This document shows positions 4,442 through 5,559 of a DNA stretch of 5,559 bases, one piece after another. The position numbers were made by a program, and so were the translations under genes. The DNA is taken from NCBI GenBank assembly GCA_902464275.1, contig CABQIK010000032.1, positions 1 to 5,559 on the forward strand, given 5' to 3'. Source of the stretch: an uncultured Alphaproteobacteria bacterium. Its GTDB lineage: Bacteria; Pseudomonadota; Alphaproteobacteria; RF32; CAG-239. Below the pieces are notes generated by a model. That model saw only the letters and a list, made by a program, of their open reading frames with translations, made no database searches and had not been told where the DNA came from. Within the stretch, counting starts at the first letter, position 1. Every line of letters starts with the position of its first letter.

Positions 4442-5559
4442 CTAAAACCCGTATTTAAGGTTAATTGAGGCTTTAGAGTTAAGCGAGCGGTCAAAGTATG
4501 ACATCAGACTGCCGCTGAGCGCCGCGTTTCCGCGCCTGAACTCAAAGTCTGAACGCAGAGCCGCGCGGTTGGCGCCTCGCTCTTCATCACGCACCGCAAA
4601 ACTTCCGCTCAGGCCGTTTACCATCACTTTGGTTTGGTACGGATTGCCAAACTCATGATATACCACCGCGCTCAAGTTAAAGCTTAATGCGCTTTGCTCA
4701 TCAAATTTTACCTGTTTGCCGGCATGCAGGCCAAGCCCTGCTTCTAACGAGTAATTATTCTGCTCTTTTATCCGCAAAGCATACGGCAAACTTGCCGATT
4801 CTTCGCCTTCCGTGCGATAATTAACAAGGTTTAATTCCGCCGACGGAGCCAACGTCCAACCCGCGGTTTTAATCGGCAAGCGCGCCTCGTTCATAAATCC
4901 GAACATCTGCTTGCTGATGGTGCCTTTATAATCGCGATTGTTAAAGCCTTTGCGGTTGTAGGTGCCGTAAGCGTAACCGAACCGCGGCGTGCTGACTACG
5001 TTTAAGCCGCCAAGCTTGTAGCCGACCGGCGCGCTTATGTTAAACATACGGTCCGCACGGCGATTTTGATTATCAGCATCGTTGCTGTAAACATCGGTAA
5101 AGGCAAAGCCCACGGCATAGCTGTTATCGCCGGACTTTTTACCGGTGAGCGACCACCTGCTGCCGGAGCCGTTATTGCCCTCAAACGCAAACGGAGCAGT
5201 GTTGCCGCTGATGCTGAAATACTCGTTTTTAGCGCCGCTGAACATCTGCTCGTTCATGTCATGATTAAGTTCGCGGAGCATGGTAAAATCTTCAAACGCC
5301 ATGCGCGAGAACAAATTCTGACCGGCAAAATTGTTCAGATTTTTATTAAGCGCGGCTGTGGTTTCCGCCGATTTGAGGTTGTTAAAGAGGCTTTCGCCGT
5401 TTTGCGCGCGATAATTTTGCGCCAAAAACGCCGCGAGCGACTTGTTGCCCACTACCTCGTCAAATGACTTCATGGTCAAGGTAACATCGCTGCCGTTTTC
5501 CGCCAACTTAGCGTCAAACAACGCCGATTGCGACTGCAAATTCAACCCTGATACATCTG
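4442..5559 (-). CDS. Autotransporter-like outer-membrane beta-barrel protein, C-terminal part
   Basis: This is the last 372 codons or so of a larger gene, and the frame stays open to the right edge of the window. The in-frame TTG at 5543-5545 is not a convincing start, because sense codons (Asp-Val-Ser-Gly) continue upstream and no signal peptide follows it. The first 110 visible residues are polar and helix-prone (a linker region typical before a translocator). The rest, about 270 residues, alternates polar and hydrophobic residues with many Tyr, Phe, Gly and Asn, as in a 12-strand autotransporter barrel. It ends in a strand whose final residues are Leu-Lys-Tyr-Gly-Phe; a terminal Phe is the usual signal for the BAM assembly machinery. 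The barrel inserts in the outer membrane and would export or anchor the N-terminal passenger, which is not visible. The passenger's function is therefore unknown. No cysteine is visible in this part, as is common for such domains. Confidence 0.85.
   Translation of the reverse strand, partial: DVSGLNLQSQSALFDAKLAENGSDVTLTMKSFDEVVGNKSLAAFLAQNYRAQNGESLFNNLKSAETTAALNKNLNNFAGQNLFSRMAFEDFTMLRELNHDMNEQMFSGAKNEYFSISGNTAPFAFEGNNGSGSRWSLTGKKSGDNSYAVGFAFTDVYSNDADNQNRRADRMFNISAPVGYKLGGLNVVSTPRFGYAYGTYNRKGFNNRDYKGTISKQMFGFMNEARLPIKTAGWTLAPSAELNLVNYRTEGEESASLPYALRIKEQNNYSLEAGLGLHAGKQVKFDEQSALSFNLSAVVYHEFGNPYQTKVMVNGLSGSFAVRDEERGANRAALRSDFEFRRGNAALSGSLMSYFDRSLNSKASINLKYGF

Noticed and set aside
5066..5467. 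133-codon plus-strand ORF inside the barrel gene
   Set aside because: It is antisense to the beta-barrel coding sequence. Long open antisense frames are expected from its codon use.

Overview
The window looks like a chromosomal piece from a Gram-negative bacterium. The evidence is a partial protein ending in an outer-membrane beta-barrel domain, a periplasmic OB-fold protein with a Sec signal peptide, and an inner-membrane HdeD-type protein. The moderately AT-rich base composition, the many strong Shine-Dalgarno sites and the RecJ and barrel sequences would fit an uncultured, host-associated alphaproteobacterium. That placement is an impression from protein style and is not demonstrated here.

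Layout, left to right. Bases 1-313 hold no large gene, but they have an ordered leader: a possible 28-codon small ORF that contains an (AC)8 repeat, then a terminator-like hairpin, then the ribosome binding site of the next gene. Bases 314-1306 (+) encode an unrecognised 330-residue, AT-rich soluble protein, closed by a clear intrinsic terminator. An extended -10 promoter then leads into recJ (+), the single-strand-specific 5'-3' exonuclease, which ends at a bidirectional terminator. On the minus strand is a six-helix HdeD/DUF308 membrane protein. It is divergent from a plus-strand periplasmic YgiW/YdeI-type BOF (OB-fold) protein. Their shared 146-base intergenic region carries overlapping promoter-like elements and an 18-base inverted repeat. 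After a 15-bp-stem terminator, the right end is filled by the C-terminal part of a minus-strand autotransporter-like protein whose start lies beyond base 5559.

Functionally, recJ is housekeeping DNA repair. The hdeD-like and BOF genes both belong to envelope-stress families and may share control. The barrel protein is a surface or secretion component. All five large genes appear to be separate transcription units, because each junction has a terminator or a change of direction.

The most unusual part is the leader of the unknown gene. Changing the (AC)8 tract by one unit would move the end of the small ORF from before the hairpin to a point beyond it, three bases ahead of the gene's Shine-Dalgarno site. 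This is a specific, testable possibility for phase-variable attenuation. It is not proven.
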